Both the position numbers and the translations under genes were made by a program. From contig JARDYH010000002.1 in NCBI GenBank assembly GCA_029215795.1, positions 9,231,001 to 9,295,000 on the forward strand: a DNA stretch of 64,000 nucleotides, read 5' to 3'. Positions 63,752 through 64,000 of the stretch are shown piece by piece. Source of the DNA: Anniella stebbinsi. Lineage: Eukaryota > Chordata > Lepidosauria > Squamata > Anniellidae. The first letter of the stretch is position 1; the number at the start of each line of letters is the position of its first letter. The notes beneath the pieces are model-generated. The model saw only the letters and a list, made by a program, of their open reading frames with translations. It made no database searches and was not told the DNA's origin.

Positions 63752-64000
63752 TTTTCTGTGTTCACACAGTGGCCAGCCAGCTGTCGACCAGGGACCCTCA
63801 AACAGGACGTGATGCCACAGCACTCTCCCACCCATGTTGTCCAGCAACTGGTGTCTACATGCTTACTGCCTCTGATACTGGAGAAAACAATTGGCTATCA
63901 GGAGCCATTGACAGCGTTCTCCTCAAGGAATTTATCCAACCCCCTTTTAAAGCCGTCCAAATTGGCTGCCATCGCTACATCTTGTGGTAGCGAATCTCAT
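63752..64000 (-). pseudogene. CR1 LINE fragment, cut by window edge
   Basis: CACACAGTGGCCAGCCAGCT, CTCTCCCACCCATGTTGTCC, GTTCTCCTCAAGGAATTTAT, CATCGCTACATCTTGTGGTA. The minus strand carries the LPQDVVAMAANLDGFK-like end. It matches 23.7-23.9 kb. Confidence 0.85.

Noticed and set aside
1..64000. CRISPR array, operon or prokaryotic gene content
   Set aside because: No regular spacer-repeat array and no prokaryotic genes; regular repeats are microsatellites or transposons.

Overview
This window is repeat-dense, non-coding vertebrate DNA. The lineage signal comes from the repeats: many 3' ends of CR1 LINEs (tails of the type ATTCTATGAT), many L2-type LINE 3' ends, two tRNA-derived SINE types, and a large load of short palindromic DNA transposons. 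Together these point to a squamate reptile, most likely a lizard; the species cannot be read from the sequence. I found no convincing protein-coding exon, tRNA, rRNA or CRISPR. All long open frames fall in LINE remnants, in transposon palindromes or in GC-rich noncoding stretches.

The dominant feature is one palindromic transposon family, called PalA here: about 15 copies or part-copies of roughly 320 bp spread over the window. Ends read TAGGGTGACC...GGTCACCCTA or TAGGCTGACC...GGTCAGCCTA, and five copies keep exact 8-bp target duplications, as expected of hAT-superfamily MITEs. Each element looks like a head-to-head dimer of a smaller, itself palindromic, unit, and its central spacer is found in both orientations. 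Other families named here: PalB (TIR GGCCAGATCTACACC), PalC (TIR CCATCACACC, carrying a GGAGT minisatellite), PalD, PalF, PalN, PalP and several single-copy foldbacks.

Layout: 1-3.9 kb L2 pieces, two TIR elements and a CpG-retaining unique block; 3.9-8.3 kb a nested transposon cluster (A1, A2 in B1, C1, A3, A4 with a CR1 inside); 8.3-14 kb old repeats and unique DNA; 14-16.6 kb a ~560-bp local duplication that splits a SINE; 17-25.5 kb CR1/L2, PalB/C, PalN, PalD and a large foldback; 26-32 kb six PalA copies and a second, practically identical local duplication (28.0 and 31.3 kb); 32-40 kb CR1, L2 and PalA copies; 40-46 kb PalD, GC-rich old repeat, PalC and several conserved-looking unique blocks; 46-52 kb long CR1 split by PalA, PalC split by L2; 52-64 kb SINE, L2, PalA, foldbacks, PalC, PalB, PalF and a CR1 at the right edge.

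Between the repeats lie about ten 150-700 bp stretches of unique DNA rich in homeodomain-type ATTA/TAAT cores and surviving CpGs. They look like conserved noncoding regulatory elements, which would fit a gene desert or large intron of a developmental gene; this is inference without alignment. The most notable observations are the PalA dimer design with flipped spacers and the two short local duplications whose breakpoints sit inside repeats.
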